Positions 16,617 through 26,643 are shown, counted from the first letter of the stretch. The stretch is DNA of 64,000 bases from Ruania halotolerans (GCF_021049285.1 NZ_CP088017.1:3049380-3113379); one strand, 5' to 3'. Numbers and translations: made by a program. Notes: a model not told the origin generated them from the letters alone.

Positions 16617-18440
16617 TCAGTCACCGACAACGGTGATCGAGACAGTCACCAGGTGGCCATAACGCCCATCTGCCGGGTCGACGTATCGCACACCGATGGT
16701 GTGCTGGCCGGGCTCGAACCATCGAGCGGTCCGGTTCACGGACCCTCCGTTAAGTTCGATCACATTTCCCGAAGGGCTACCGTTGAAGAACGTCTCGATA
16801 CTCGCGCCGTCGGGCCCTGAGTAGCGCAATTGCGGTTCTGGGACGCCATTGGTGATCACCTCGACCCTCGGCACGTCAAGGACGAACGGACCAACGGGAT
16901 CGCTCGCCACGGATACGCCGTCCGGGGTCTCCTGCATGGCCACCACGGTCGTCTGTGACTCCTCCTGAGGAATGTCAACGACAGCCATCCACTCCCCCGT
17001 GCTCGCGGCCACCGTGCGCGCGAACTCGGCGCCCGTCTCGGTCGACGTAAGTACCACGATCGCCCCGGGTTCGGCATCACCGGCAAGGCGCGGCATCACC
17101 ATCCCGTGGCCATCATCGACCGTGAGGATGCGCGGTGCGGCAGGAAGCTCGACACCGTCGGGCTCCGGATCTTCGACCAAGTCCGCAGGTTCGGGTTCGG
17201 GCTCGGGCTCCATCGTGGACCCCGTCGCCGATTCGTTCGCCGACGGCGTGGGGGGCCGATCAAGGTCAGGTTCGCCTGACCCATCCGGTTCCAGAGGGCC
17301 GTTCACGCGCACCGCTGGTGCGTCACCATCGGCAGGGTCGGGATTCTCTACGGACGGCGGAGCAGCGTTGACCACCGGTACATCGAACGCGGAGACGTAC
17401 TCGGCGGTCGCTGAGACTCGCACCTGTTCAGAGACGCCTTGGGCCGGCTCGACCGCTGCCTGCGCTTGTGGGTGCGCGCTCGTGTCGCCCTCGAAGGGCA
17501 CGAACGTGATCGCGGCCACCACGACGAGGGACGCCGCAGCGAGCATGCCCGCACCTCCTGAGATCCCCGCTCCCGTGCTGGCACTCGCCGCGCCCACAGG
17601 TTCGAGCACTGCACCGGCACCGGCACCGCTCGCGGCTGCCTCCCCGCCCGTGAGGGCCAGTGCGGCCGGGCCGAGCAATAGCGGCAGCAGCACGATGTCG
17701 AGACGTTGCGCAACGTGGTCGATCTCCTCGACGAGAATCGCGCACTTCACACAGTGAGTGAGGTGATCCTGCACCCGGTGCCGATCGCGACGCCCCAGGG
17801 CATCACGCGTGTAGGCGCCCAGATGCTCGACTGTCCATCGACAGCAATCCTCGACGCCGTCAGCCGCAACGTGCGCCTGCAACCAGGCGCTGCGCAGACC
17901 TTCGCGTGCGCGGCAGGCCAGCGCCGAGGCGGCCCGAGGAGTAATACCAAGATGCAGGGCTGCTTCCCTGGCAGGCATTCCCTCGACCTCCGTATACCAG
18001 AGAATCGTCTGCCACTCCGGGCGTAGTTTGGCGAATGCTCGGCCAGTCAGGGTGCGGTCGAGCGCAGCGTCCTCGAAGACTGCGTCAGGATCGGCCTGGG
18101 TACTGAGATCGTCCACGGCAGTGGTGGCGTGATCAGTTCGCGCCCAGTTCATGGAGATGCTGCGGATCGTCGCGTACATGTAGGGGCGGAAATGCTCGCT
18201 CGGTCCCTTCCCCCGGCGAATCGCCGAGAGGATGCGTACGAACGCCTCCTGGACCAGGTCATCGGCATCGAACCGGTCGGTCACCTTCCGAGCGGCACGG
18301 ACTCCCGCTGCACCGTGGCGGGACCACAGCTCCGCGAAAGCCGTCTCGTCGCCAGAACGCACGGATTCGACCAGATCCAGATCGGAACGTCCTAGTGCCG
18401 ACGCGCGCAGACCCATGCTCGTGCTGGTATTCGTGTTCAT
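16617..18440 (-). CDS. Second ECF sigma factor fused to zinc-finger, membrane and Ig-like domains
   Basis: ATG 18440 has GGAGG eight bases ahead and gives 607 residues. Regions 2 (about 25-95) and 4 (about 135-190, LRPEWQTILWYTEVEGMPAR) are clear. The zinc-binding segment has HLTHCVKC at about 226-233, almost the same position as in the paralogue at 13248-15014. Hydrophobic stretches at about 247-266 and 297-313 are followed by a Glu/Pro-rich linker and beta-rich outer domains. The giant surface protein gene lies downstream in the same direction beyond a terminator. The two paralogues share design but differ widely in sequence. Confidence 0.8.
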   Translation of the reverse strand: MNTNTSTSMGLRASALGRSDLDLVESVRSGDETAFAELWSRHGAAGVRAARKVTDRFDADDLVQEAFVRILSAIRRGKGPSEHFRPYMYATIRSISMNWARTDHATTAVDDLSTQADPDAVFEDAALDRTLTGRAFAKLRPEWQTILWYTEVEGMPAREAALHLGITPRAASALACRAREGLRSAWLQAHVAADGVEDCCRWTVEHLGAYTRDALGRRDRHRVQDHLTHCVKCAILVEEIDHVAQRLDIVLLPLLLGPAALALTGGEAAASGAGAGAVLEPVGAASASTGAGISGGAGMLAAASLVVVAAITFVPFEGDTSAHPQAQAAVEPAQGVSEQVRVSATAEYVSAFDVPVVNAAPPSVENPDPADGDAPAVRVNGPLEPDGSGEPDLDRPPTPSANESATGSTMEPEPEPEPADLVEDPEPDGVELPAAPRILTVDDGHGMVMPRLAGDAEPGAIVVLTSTETGAEFARTVAASTGEWMAVVDIPQEESQTTVVAMQETPDGVSVASDPVGPFVLDVPRVEVITNGVPEPQLRYSGPDGASIETFFNGSPSGNVIELNGGSVNRTARWFEPGQHTIGVRYVDPADGRYGHLVTVSITVVGD

Positions 18441-18587
18441 GTTCTCGCACCTCCTCTCATTCAGACGGATCCATCGGGGTCGTGACTGGGCGACGTGCCC
18501 CTAGTGATCAAGAGACATAGGGAAGGGATCTCATGACGCGGCCCGGACAAACGCCTGAAGGAGTCGCCGACATGTCAGTCCGTGTGA

Positions 18588-18623
18588 AGCGGCCCTCCTA
18601 CCGCAATAGGCAGGAGGGCCGCT
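18588..18623 (-). terminator. Terminator of the giant surface protein gene
   Basis: AGCGGCCCTCCT (18588-18599) and AGGAGGGCCGCT (18612-18623) form a perfect 12-base-pair stem with a 12-base loop. It lies 27 bases past the stop of the surface protein gene on the same strand. Confidence 0.7.
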
Positions 18624-18649
18624 CACATGGGTTCGACTTCCGGGAGCCT

Positions 18650-21600
18650 CTACTCCCTCCCGTCTGCCAAACGCCGGCTACCTCTTGCGACCATCACGAC
18701 CGCGCCACCCATGATCAGGAGCACGAGCGCAATGAGCACCAGCGTGGCCACCTGCGCGCCTGTGTGCGGAAGTCCCGGGGTTTCCGGTTCGTCCGGTGTG
18801 GCGCAGGCGTTGGCTTGGTCGCTGAGGCCGTTGTGGTTGAGTCCGGCGACGTTGGTGAATCCGGTGTTTCCGTCGGAGTCGCCGTCCTCGCAACTGAACG
18901 TGCTGGCATTGGTCTGATCCTCATCGAGGGTCGAGGTGACTTGCACCTGGTAGGTGTGGGTCACATCGGCTCCCAGGGCCACATCAGTGGCGACCACGTT
19001 CGCGGGAGCACCTTCGTCGCCTTGACCGGTCCACGATGGTGATGCGCTCACTCCCTCGGGTGTGGACGTCACGGTCGCGGAGGTGATGGTGATCCCGGCG
19101 CCGAAGCGCAGCTGATCGGTGAGGGTATAGAGACCCTCGGTAGCTCCATCGTTGGTCGCGGTGATCTCATACGTGATCGTCCACTCGCCATTGGCGTCCA
19201 CGACCGGGTCACCACTGACCTGCTTAGCGATCTCGATCGAGGGCAACGCCGCACAGTCGGTATCGGTGGACTCGTTCCCGTTCTCATCGGTCAGGGTGGC
19301 TGCGTTGTTCAGTCCCTGCTCGAGCGAGTTCGACCCGCCTGGTTCAGTACAGGCCGGCGATCCGGTGCCATCGGCATCGGGCTCATCGAACTGCAACGGA
19401 ACATCAGCGACCACCGTGACCGTGTACACGTGCGGCGCGTAGTCGTCGGCGTCGAGCCCAGCGATCGTCACGTCTGTGGCGATGCGCGTGTTCCCGTCTC
19501 CGTCGAACGCGTCCTCGAGGGTGACACCGGCGGGACCGGCGACCTGCACCCCAGCGACAGTGACCTCCTCAGCGAAGAGGAACTCATCATCAAGGTCGTA
19601 GGAGGTGGCCTCCCCGCCGACGTTACCGACGGTGAGGTCGTAGACGACCTCCCACTGCCCGCCACCCACAGGGGTAGCAGTGACCAGTTCCTTATCCAGG
19701 GTCGGCTTACCGGGCAGGATGCACTCCTCGTCTTCGTCCTCGATGCCGTTCCACTCGACCGTGGCCTGGTTGTCCAGGGCGCCGGGTGCTGGGCCACCAT
19801 CAGCAGTGGTGCAGACACCATCGGTGGGGACCTCGACGTCGAACAGGTCGGCCGAGTACCGCACGCTCACCTCATAGGTGTGCTGCACCGGTCCCTCCAC
19901 AGCGCCGGCGATGGGCTGATCGGTCACGATGACCGTGTCCTCGATGCCATCGAAGCCATCGTTGAGGACGGCCTCCGGTGCGTCGGTGGTGACTTCCTGG
20001 ACACCAACAACCTCGATCCCTTCACCCGGAGCCAGGGTGTCACTCAGGTCATAGAGGCCTGCACCTTCACCGGAGTTGGTCACCAGCAGCTCGTAGGTGA
20101 CGTCGTAGACACCGTCCTGGTCCTCGACTGGCATCACCGGCCCCGCGAGGGACTTGATGATGGTGATCAACGGAAGCGGGGCGCATACGTCGTCGTCCCG
20201 GTCTTCACCGTTATGAGTCAGCTCGGTCGAGTTCGCCAGACCACCGCTCTGGCCCGATCCGGGCTCCGGGCACTCCAGGGCTTCCGGTGTGACCGTCGCC
20301 AGGTCGAGGGAGACAGTGACGTCCACCTGGTAGGTGTGCGCACTCTCCTCCGGCAAGGTCACGTCGGTGGAGATGACATTCTCCGCCGCGCCTTCCTCAC
20401 CCAGCCCGGTCCACCCGGCGTTCGTCTCGACACCGTCAGGCATCACGACGACCCCGGCCTCCTCAACAACGATGCCCTCGCCGTACAGCAACCGGTCGGT
20501 GAGGTCGTAGTCACCCGCAGCACCACCAGTGTTGGTGGCCACCAGCTCGTAACTGATCGTCCACGTCCCATCACCATTAGGCAACGGTCCGTCGCTGATC
20601 GTCTTCGCGATATCGATCAACGGCAACGAGGCACAGACCTCGTCCTCGTCCACGATCCCGTTGTGGTCGAGTTCGGTCGAGTTCGCCAAACCACCGTTCT
20701 CGCCCGATCCGGGCTCGGGGCACTCCAACACCGACGCATCGATCGTGTCCTCATCCAGCTGGACGATCACCTCGATCTGGTAGGTGTGCACGCCATCCAT
20801 CTCGAGCGTGACGCCGGTGGCCACGACGTTCTCCGCCGCGTCCACCTCGCCCTGCCCGCTCCAGTCAGCGTTCGTGGTCACACCCTCAGGCGCCGTGATG
20901 ATCGCGGCACTGGTGATCTCGATGCCCTCGCCGTACTGCAACCGGTCAGCCAGGTCGTAGTCCCCGGCTGCGCCGCCAATGTTCTCGGCCACCAGGTCAT
21001 ACGTGATCGTGAACGTCCCATCACCATTAGGCACCGGACCGGACGAGATCGACTTCTCGATCACGATCGCCGCCACCGAGGTGCATTCCTCATCGGCCTC
21101 AGTGAGGTCGTTGTGCTCGATCTCGGCCGTGTTGGCCAGACCACCACCCTCCCCGCCGGGCTCGGCCGGGCAAGCACCCACATCCGGGGGACCTTCAATG
21201 CCCTCGGCCATCCCGAGCACGACCTCGACCTGATAGGTGTGCACACCACCACCAGGCAGGCTCACACCCTCAGCGATCACGTTCTCCGCAGCGCCCTCGG
21301 CGCCCAGACCCGTCCAACCCGCATTCGCGCTCACACCATCGGGGGTGGTGGTGATCGTCGTCGAGACGACATCAAGGTCACCGCCGGCGCTCATCCGGTC
21401 CGAGACGTCGTAGTCGCCGGCAGCAGCACCATCGTTCGTGGCAACCACGTCATAGTTCACCGTCCACGTCCCGTCACCGTTAGGCACGGGGCCGTCAGTG
21501 ATGGACTTGTCGATTCCGATCGAGGGCAACTCCGCACAGGCCCAGTCGTCCTCGGTCTCACCATTGGACTTGGTCAACTCGGAGGTGTTCGTGAACGCCC

Positions 21601-24600
21601 GATCCGTCGCGTCACCCTCCTCACCACACGCGGTCGGGTCATCCGCACCCGAACCCGCACCATCGAGCTGCAACGGCACATCAGCCACGACCGTCACCTC
21701 ATACACATGCGGGGCATACTCCGGGTTGTCCATGCCCTCGATCTCGGCAAAGTCAGTGATCGGCAGGTTCTCCTGCCCATCCCACGCCGGATCGGACAAC
21801 ACCACATCATCAGGCGATTCTGTGACTTCCGCTGAAGTGATCGTGGCCTGATCGGTGAAGTGCAACTCATCGGTCAGCGAGTAATCAGTAGCCGGTGTCT
21901 CGATGCTCTCCACGGTGATCTCGTAGACGATCTCCCACTGCCCGTCACCGATCGGAGTAGCCGAGACCAACTCCTTGGAGTGCTCCGTGTCGCCCCGCGG
22001 GGTGAACCCAGCCGGATCACAGTTGATATCCGGGGCCAACGGGTCACCATTCTCATCCACCGAGTCATCCGGGATCGCGGCCTCAGCACACGCCGTGTTC
22101 ACCACAGCGTCCTCACCAACCGGCTCCTCCAGCACGATCTCGTACTCGTGGCTCTCTTCCGCACCCGGGGCGAGCGAATCAATCGTGAACGCGCCCAACT
22201 CCGGCTGCAGATCATCAGAGACCACAATGTCAGTCAACGTGCCCTGACCCGTGTTAGTCACCACCACCCGGTAACGCACCGTGTCACCAATATGGAACTC
22301 CGGATACGTCACCGGATCATTCGCGTCATGCCACACACCATCAACATCCTGAACATACTTCTTCAGGTTCGCCGAATAGTAGGTGGCGATCTGCGTCTCG
22401 GCCGAGGTCCGCATCACCAGGCGCGTGTTCTCCGCCCGGCCCTGCGCCCGGTTCACCAGCACATCGCCACTATCCATCCCCTCAGTGACAATCGGGACAG
22501 TGAAATTGAACGCACCCCGCGGCTCCAACTCATCAGTAATGACCCGCACCGCAGTCGCATCCGCATCGAAGGTCGTCGACCAACCCACCGTATTCCCCGC
22601 CGGATCACCCGCCGCACCATTCGTCAGGTCAGCTGGGTCATCCGACAACGTCGCCGGATCCGCGGTCGTGTAATACACCGTCGCGCCCATACTCACCAAC
22701 ACCGGACCACTGAGCTGATAGGTCCCGGCCATATCAGTCCCGCGACCATCACCGTTATACGGCAAGATATCGATCGTGTCCGTGAACACCTGCGCCGAGG
22801 GATCCTCCGAGACCACATCAACCGTCCACGAACCCTCACCCACACCATCGCCGCTCACATTCGGAATGAGCTCCTGATCCGCCGTCTTCACAATCGACGT
22901 GGAGCCGGCCGTGTTCACCGTCACCGCCGCCGTCGCCGGATCACTCGTGATCCCGCCGATCTCACCAGTGACCGAGTTCACCAACCGGTCACCACCATCA
23001 ACATCCTCAGAAATGTCCACCTCATACGACCAGGTGTTCGTCGTATTCGTCGGCACATCATCAATAACCCACGTCAAAATCTGCTGACCCTCAGGACCAG
23101 TCGAGATATCCGGCTCCTGCGGCGCCGAACCAGACACATACGTCGCGTTGACCGGCATCGTGTCTTCCAACACATACCCATCCACCGTCTCCGCGATAGA
23201 ACCCGTGCCCTGAGCGGTATACAACAGATTGAACGTCGCCGAACCACCCGGATCCACCGTCGAAGGGTCAACCTCCTTAGCCACCACCGGAGTCACCGTC
23301 GAAATCCGCAAAATGTCGCGGTGTGACGCTGCGAACGGATAACGCGCAGGCGCCGGCGTCAACGTCCCCGCAAGAGGCACATCAGCCGCGTTCATACTCC
23401 GATTCGGATAGTGCCACGCCGCCTGGGATCCCGCACCTCGGTTGGCGGACCACGTCCAAATGTCCTGCCCCGCCTCAGCGTCAGCATCGACCACCTGCGT
23501 CACCCGCAGCGTGGGCCGCATCGCGTAGGTGACCTCTTCACCGACACCGACATCAAAGATCGTGCGCACCGCACGCACCGTCGACAGATCAGTCGGCAAT
23601 GTCGTGGTCCAGTTCAAGTTCTCGTTGCCGCACGGCTCCATACCATTCGGATCGGCATAAGGATCGGCGTTCACCAAATACTCGATCGTTGTATCGAGCG
23701 GCGCGTGACCATTGTGAGCATCCGTGACAGTCTCACCCGTATACGTCACGTACTCCGAGTCCAGGATGGTGCACAACCCGCCCTGAGTCGCAGTCCTATC
23801 AGTGTTGGCATAGTTCACCGCAGAGTTCGACTGCACCTCGGTACCCGGTGCCACCCGATACTGATCCGTCCACACCCGCGCACTCGAATCGGTGTAGCTC
23901 GGCAACCAGTTGCCAACCCCGAAACCGCGAAGCCAGTTATTCGCCGAGGTGTTGTTCGACGCATCATCCTCACTCATCGCACCACCAGCAGAGACATACG
24001 TCGGCGCACTCGCCGCCAGATTCAGCTGCCCTGAGTTCGTTTCCGTGAGAACCCGGAACTGCACCTCACCCGAAGCCACGGCCACCTCAGCCACCGGCAA
24101 CGAACCACCAGTCGAATCCTCAGTCGGCACCTGCAGATGGCTGTAATCAATACCAGTCAGCGTCATCTCGAACGTCGAACCATCGATCTGAGTCAACGTG
24201 CAGTCGTCCGCAAAAGGAGCGACCTGCTGCTCCGGGTGGTCCCCACCCGAATACGGGTGCCCCGTGGCTGTACCCGACGTGAACGCCGAACACGCCTCCG
24301 GCCCGACCTCCATCGCATCGCGAACCGTATTACTCATGTTCAGCGTGTATGTCACCGTGTCCGGCCCGTCGGGACTGAACGCACCGTGGAACAACGTCCA
24401 GTTGAACGACATGTCACGCCAGTTCGGGTCACTCACCGTCTTCCCGGCGTTCTCCGCCCAACGCATATCCATGAAGAACTGGTTCTGCACCGGGATCTCC
24501 GGCAACTCCGCCTGCTGATCAGCCACCGTGGCAGACATCGAGACAGTCTCGCCATCTTCAGCAGTGACCGTCACCGACGCGTTCAGCCGCAGCGCCGTCC

Positions 24601-25039
24601 CCTCATCAAACGTCCCCCCGTTACACACCAAAGTCGCGCCATCATCGATGATCGCCGACTCCGGATCGAGCGACGGATCATCCTCGTGAGTCAGACACGC
24701 AGGCGGGATCTCCTCGAACACCCCGCCGACCACCGTCATCGTGATCGTGACGTTGTCGACCGGTTCGTTGCCCGGGGCCGCAGCGTCATCATTGACGTTC
24801 GCCCACCAGGTCGCCGCGATCGAGTCCCCCGTCTGCACCGTGGCCGGCGTGTCGTCGTCCCACCGGCCCTCAAGCTCATACACCGTCGCCGCACGTGCGG
24901 GCGCCGCTGCGACCATGCTCGCGACCAACGCCCCCACCAAGGCGAGGGCCAGCACCGCCGCCCAGCGACGTACGACCAGCGCCCGCAGGGCAATCGCCCC
25001 GGACGCACCTCCTGCAACCAGTCTGGTCGATGCCATCAT
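18650..25039 (-). CDS. Giant LPXTG-anchored surface protein with DUF11-like repeats
   Basis: ATG 25039, with GAGG five bases ahead, gives about 2,129 residues. A signal peptide (about 1-48) ends in AAPARA. Next come about 1,000 residues of beta-rich DUF11-like domains and seven related units of about 150 residues, each opening with a lysine-containing strand such as IGIDKSITDGPVPNGDGTW and containing an Asp-rich DxSDR or DLTDR motif. The C-terminus has LPHTG, a hydrophobic helix and a basic tail, the signal for sortase anchoring to the cell wall. It is very acidic and could serve as an adhesin or stalk. No sortase gene is in the window. Confidence 0.85.
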   Translation of the reverse strand: MMASTRLVAGGASGAIALRALVVRRWAAVLALALVGALVASMVAAAPARAATVYELEGRWDDDTPATVQTGDSIAATWWANVNDDAAAPGNEPVDNVTITMTVVGGVFEEIPPACLTHEDDPSLDPESAIIDDGATLVCNGGTFDEGTALRLNASVTVTAEDGETVSMSATVADQQAELPEIPVQNQFFMDMRWAENAGKTVSDPNWRDMSFNWTLFHGAFSPDGPDTVTYTLNMSNTVRDAMEVGPEACSAFTSGTATGHPYSGGDHPEQQVAPFADDCTLTQIDGSTFEMTLTGIDYSHLQVPTEDSTGGSLPVAEVAVASGEVQFRVLTETNSGQLNLAASAPTYVSAGGAMSEDDASNNTSANNWLRGFGVGNWLPSYTDSSARVWTDQYRVAPGTEVQSNSAVNYANTDRTATQGGLCTILDSEYVTYTGETVTDAHNGHAPLDTTIEYLVNADPYADPNGMEPCGNENLNWTTTLPTDLSTVRAVRTIFDVGVGEEVTYAMRPTLRVTQVVDADAEAGQDIWTWSANRGAGSQAAWHYPNRSMNAADVPLAGTLTPAPARYPFAASHRDILRISTVTPVVAKEVDPSTVDPGGSATFNLLYTAQGTGSIAETVDGYVLEDTMPVNATYVSGSAPQEPDISTGPEGQQILTWVIDDVPTNTTNTWSYEVDISEDVDGGDRLVNSVTGEIGGITSDPATAAVTVNTAGSTSIVKTADQELIPNVSGDGVGEGSWTVDVVSEDPSAQVFTDTIDILPYNGDGRGTDMAGTYQLSGPVLVSMGATVYYTTADPATLSDDPADLTNGAAGDPAGNTVGWSTTFDADATAVRVITDELEPRGAFNFTVPIVTEGMDSGDVLVNRAQGRAENTRLVMRTSAETQIATYYSANLKKYVQDVDGVWHDANDPVTYPEFHIGDTVRYRVVVTNTGQGTLTDIVVSDDLQPELGAFTIDSLAPGAEESHEYEIVLEEPVGEDAVVNTACAEAAIPDDSVDENGDPLAPDINCDPAGFTPRGDTEHSKELVSATPIGDGQWEIVYEITVESIETPATDYSLTDELHFTDQATITSAEVTESPDDVVLSDPAWDGQENLPITDFAEIEGMDNPEYAPHVYEVTVVADVPLQLDGAGSGADDPTACGEEGDATDRAFTNTSELTKSNGETEDDWACAELPSIGIDKSITDGPVPNGDGTWTVNYDVVATNDGAAAGDYDVSDRMSAGGDLDVVSTTITTTPDGVSANAGWTGLGAEGAAENVIAEGVSLPGGGVHTYQVEVVLGMAEGIEGPPDVGACPAEPGGEGGGLANTAEIEHNDLTEADEECTSVAAIVIEKSISSGPVPNGDGTFTITYDLVAENIGGAAGDYDLADRLQYGEGIEITSAAIITAPEGVTTNADWSGQGEVDAAENVVATGVTLEMDGVHTYQIEVIVQLDEDTIDASVLECPEPGSGENGGLANSTELDHNGIVDEDEVCASLPLIDIAKTISDGPLPNGDGTWTISYELVATNTGGAAGDYDLTDRLLYGEGIVVEEAGVVVMPDGVETNAGWTGLGEEGAAENVISTDVTLPEESAHTYQVDVTVSLDLATVTPEALECPEPGSGQSGGLANSTELTHNGEDRDDDVCAPLPLITIIKSLAGPVMPVEDQDGVYDVTYELLVTNSGEGAGLYDLSDTLAPGEGIEVVGVQEVTTDAPEAVLNDGFDGIEDTVIVTDQPIAGAVEGPVQHTYEVSVRYSADLFDVEVPTDGVCTTADGGPAPGALDNQATVEWNGIEDEDEECILPGKPTLDKELVTATPVGGGQWEVVYDLTVGNVGGEATSYDLDDEFLFAEEVTVAGVQVAGPAGVTLEDAFDGDGNTRIATDVTIAGLDADDYAPHVYTVTVVADVPLQFDEPDADGTGSPACTEPGGSNSLEQGLNNAATLTDENGNESTDTDCAALPSIEIAKQVSGDPVVDANGEWTITYEITATNDGATEGLYTLTDQLRFGAGITITSATVTSTPEGVSASPSWTGQGDEGAPANVVATDVALGADVTHTYQVQVTSTLDEDQTNASTFSCEDGDSDGNTGFTNVAGLNHNGLSDQANACATPDEPETPGLPHTGAQVATLVLIALVLLIMGGAVVMVARGSRRLADGRE
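18780..21990. repeat. Tandem units of about 450 bases in the surface protein gene
   Basis: The opening strands of seven units (the lysine-containing IxIxKS-type motif) lie near 21987, 21522, 21068, 20620, 20170, 19710 and 19240, so spacing is 448-470 bases. The three from 21522 to 20620 are most alike and share GPxPNGDGTW and a GAAGDYD motif. Such repeats change copy number by recombination, so length variation between strains is expected. Confidence 0.7.
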
Positions 25040-25388
25040 CGATTCCTCGTCTCTCTCGTCGTGCTCATGGCATTCGCCACCGCGTAAGCGCCTGCTGCGA
25101 CCGGGCCAAGAACGCGCTCGGTCCGCGCGAGACGCACGAATCGACCGACGCGTACATTGCGCCGGGCCCGTACTCCGTGGTGTGTTGTCGGGTCTCCCCC
25201 ACCGGACTGGGTGCCCCCTCGTGCTGAGCGGGCGGTGTGCTCGGGCCATGTCATGACTCGGGCTCCCTTCGGTCGTCTCACCTGGTGCCGGCGTGGCGCC
25301 GGCGATGCCGAGGAGCGGACGCGGGTACGCCGCTATCCGTTCTCGACCGTCAGGACACGCCTGAGACGCGCCTTCCACGCCACTTCGA

Positions 25389-25404
25389 TGTGACCCTGAT
25401 CACA
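25389..25404. promoter_or_regulatory. Perfect CRP/GlxR-type site
   Basis: TGTGA, six bases (CCCTGA), TCACA forms an exact match to the half-site pattern of the CRP/GlxR regulator family. It lies just beyond the stop of the formylglycine enzyme gene and about 350 bases upstream of the surface protein start. Whether it serves that promoter is not shown. Confidence 0.45.
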
Positions 25405-25416
25405 TGTGACGCGTTG

Positions 25417-26412
25417 TCAGGAGGTCAGTGGCTTTCCGACCGTGCGGAATCCCGTGTTGCTCATCGCTGAGTCCGGGGTGTTCGAGGACCGGGCCGCGTT
25501 GCGGTACCGGTTGCAGTAGGAGTCATGGCACAGGAACGAGCCGCCGCGCAGCACCCGGGCACTGCCCTGGCCCGGTCCGGCAGGGTTCTCGGCCGGCGAT
25601 TGGGTGTAGTAGCGGGGGTCGAACCAGTCCGCGCACCACTCCCACACGTTCCCCACGGTCTGCCACAGGCCGTAGGCGTTCGGCGTGAACGTCCGCACCG
25701 GCGCCGTGGTGAGGAACCCGTCCTCGACCGTGTTGTCCACCGGGAATCGGCCCTGCCAGATGTTCGCGCGCCATGCCTGGCCATCGCCGGGGAACTCGGG
25801 TCCCCACGGGTAGCGCTGCCCGGCTGCTCCCCCGCGGCTGGCAGCTTCCCATTGCGCCTCGGTGGGCAAAGTTCGCCCCGCCCAGTGGCAGTACGCCTGC
25901 GCGTCGTTCCAGGAGACGTGCACCACCGGGTGGTCCTCGAGATCTTCCACCGTGGAGTCCGGCCCACCCGGGTGCGCCCAGTCGGCGCCCTTGACTCCCA
26001 GCCACCAGGGTGTGCCCGATGCGCGCCCGATGATGGCATCCTCCGGAGCCGCCAGAGCGAGATGGAACACGGCGGAGAAGCCGAACGTCTCTGACTCGGT
26101 GCGGTACCCCGTGGCCTCCACGAATGCCGCGAAATCTGCGTTCGTCACTGAAGTCGCGTCGATCGAGAAGGCGTCCAATGTCACCGGGTGCACCGGCGTC
26201 TCACCGTCGGCGGCGTAGCCGACCCCGTCCTGATCACCCATCTCGAAAGTCTGTGCGGGCACGGTGCACTGTTCGATCCGGTGCGGGCCGCTGCCAGCGC
26301 TGATCGGCACTGCCCCGAGGACCGGCACCGATGTCTGCGCTGAGCCACCACCCGAGGTCTCACGCGCGGGCGCACAACAACTCCTCGGGTGAGCCACGGA
26401 GTCCTCAGTCAT
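25417..26412 (-). CDS. Formylglycine-generating enzyme (SUMF1/EgtB fold)
   Basis: The 331-residue protein converts a cysteine in CxPxR sulfatase motifs to formylglycine, using copper and oxygen. Near the C-terminus RGGSFLCHDSYCNRYRNAAR carries both catalytic cysteines (about 295 and 300) at the spacing of the human enzyme. Family motifs NVWEWCADWF, GRTLPTEAQWEAASRGG and PVVHVSWNDAQAYC are also present. The N-terminus has a CCAP motif, as in actinobacterial forms. A choline-sulfatase-like gene at the right window edge is a plausible client. The substrate is unproven. Confidence 0.85.
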   Translation of the reverse strand: MTEDSVAHPRSCCAPARETSGGGSAQTSVPVLGAVPISAGSGPHRIEQCTVPAQTFEMGDQDGVGYAADGETPVHPVTLDAFSIDATSVTNADFAAFVEATGYRTESETFGFSAVFHLALAAPEDAIIGRASGTPWWLGVKGADWAHPGGPDSTVEDLEDHPVVHVSWNDAQAYCHWAGRTLPTEAQWEAASRGGAAGQRYPWGPEFPGDGQAWRANIWQGRFPVDNTVEDGFLTTAPVRTFTPNAYGLWQTVGNVWEWCADWFDPRYYTQSPAENPAGPGQGSARVLRGGSFLCHDSYCNRYRNAARSSNTPDSAMSNTGFRTVGKPLTS

Positions 26413-26643
26413 CGCACGCGATTCTACGCCGCTGCCCGCTTGGCCCCTTGTTCAGCCCGGCCGTACGAACGAACACAGCGCCAGCTCGTGGCATGAACGT
26501 CCACGAACCCGAGACACCGGGAGCACGGTCGATGAGCTGTGTGCATCCGGCGGGGCGGCCACCAGGCAGGTCGACGCGCTCAATGATCGCCGCTCCCGAC
26601 CCGTCCTGATGCGAGGGGCGATCCCCGCCGCTAATGTCACACA

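Noticed and set aside
18780-21990. Regular spacing considered as a CRISPR array
   Set aside because: Units are about 450 bases, not 28-37, are translated in frame, and diverge like protein repeats.
19430-23326. Two very long plus-strand frames (801 and 488 residues) inside the surface protein region
   Set aside because: Their composition is Arg/His-rich and repeats as the mirror of the minus-strand repeats, so they are shadows of the gene's codon bias.
24137-25087. Long plus-strand open frame of 316 residues opposite the surface protein start
   Set aside because: It is Arg-rich and low in hydrophobic residues, as expected for the complement of a high-GC gene. Its ribosome-binding sites are poor, and the minus-strand product has a clear signal peptide.
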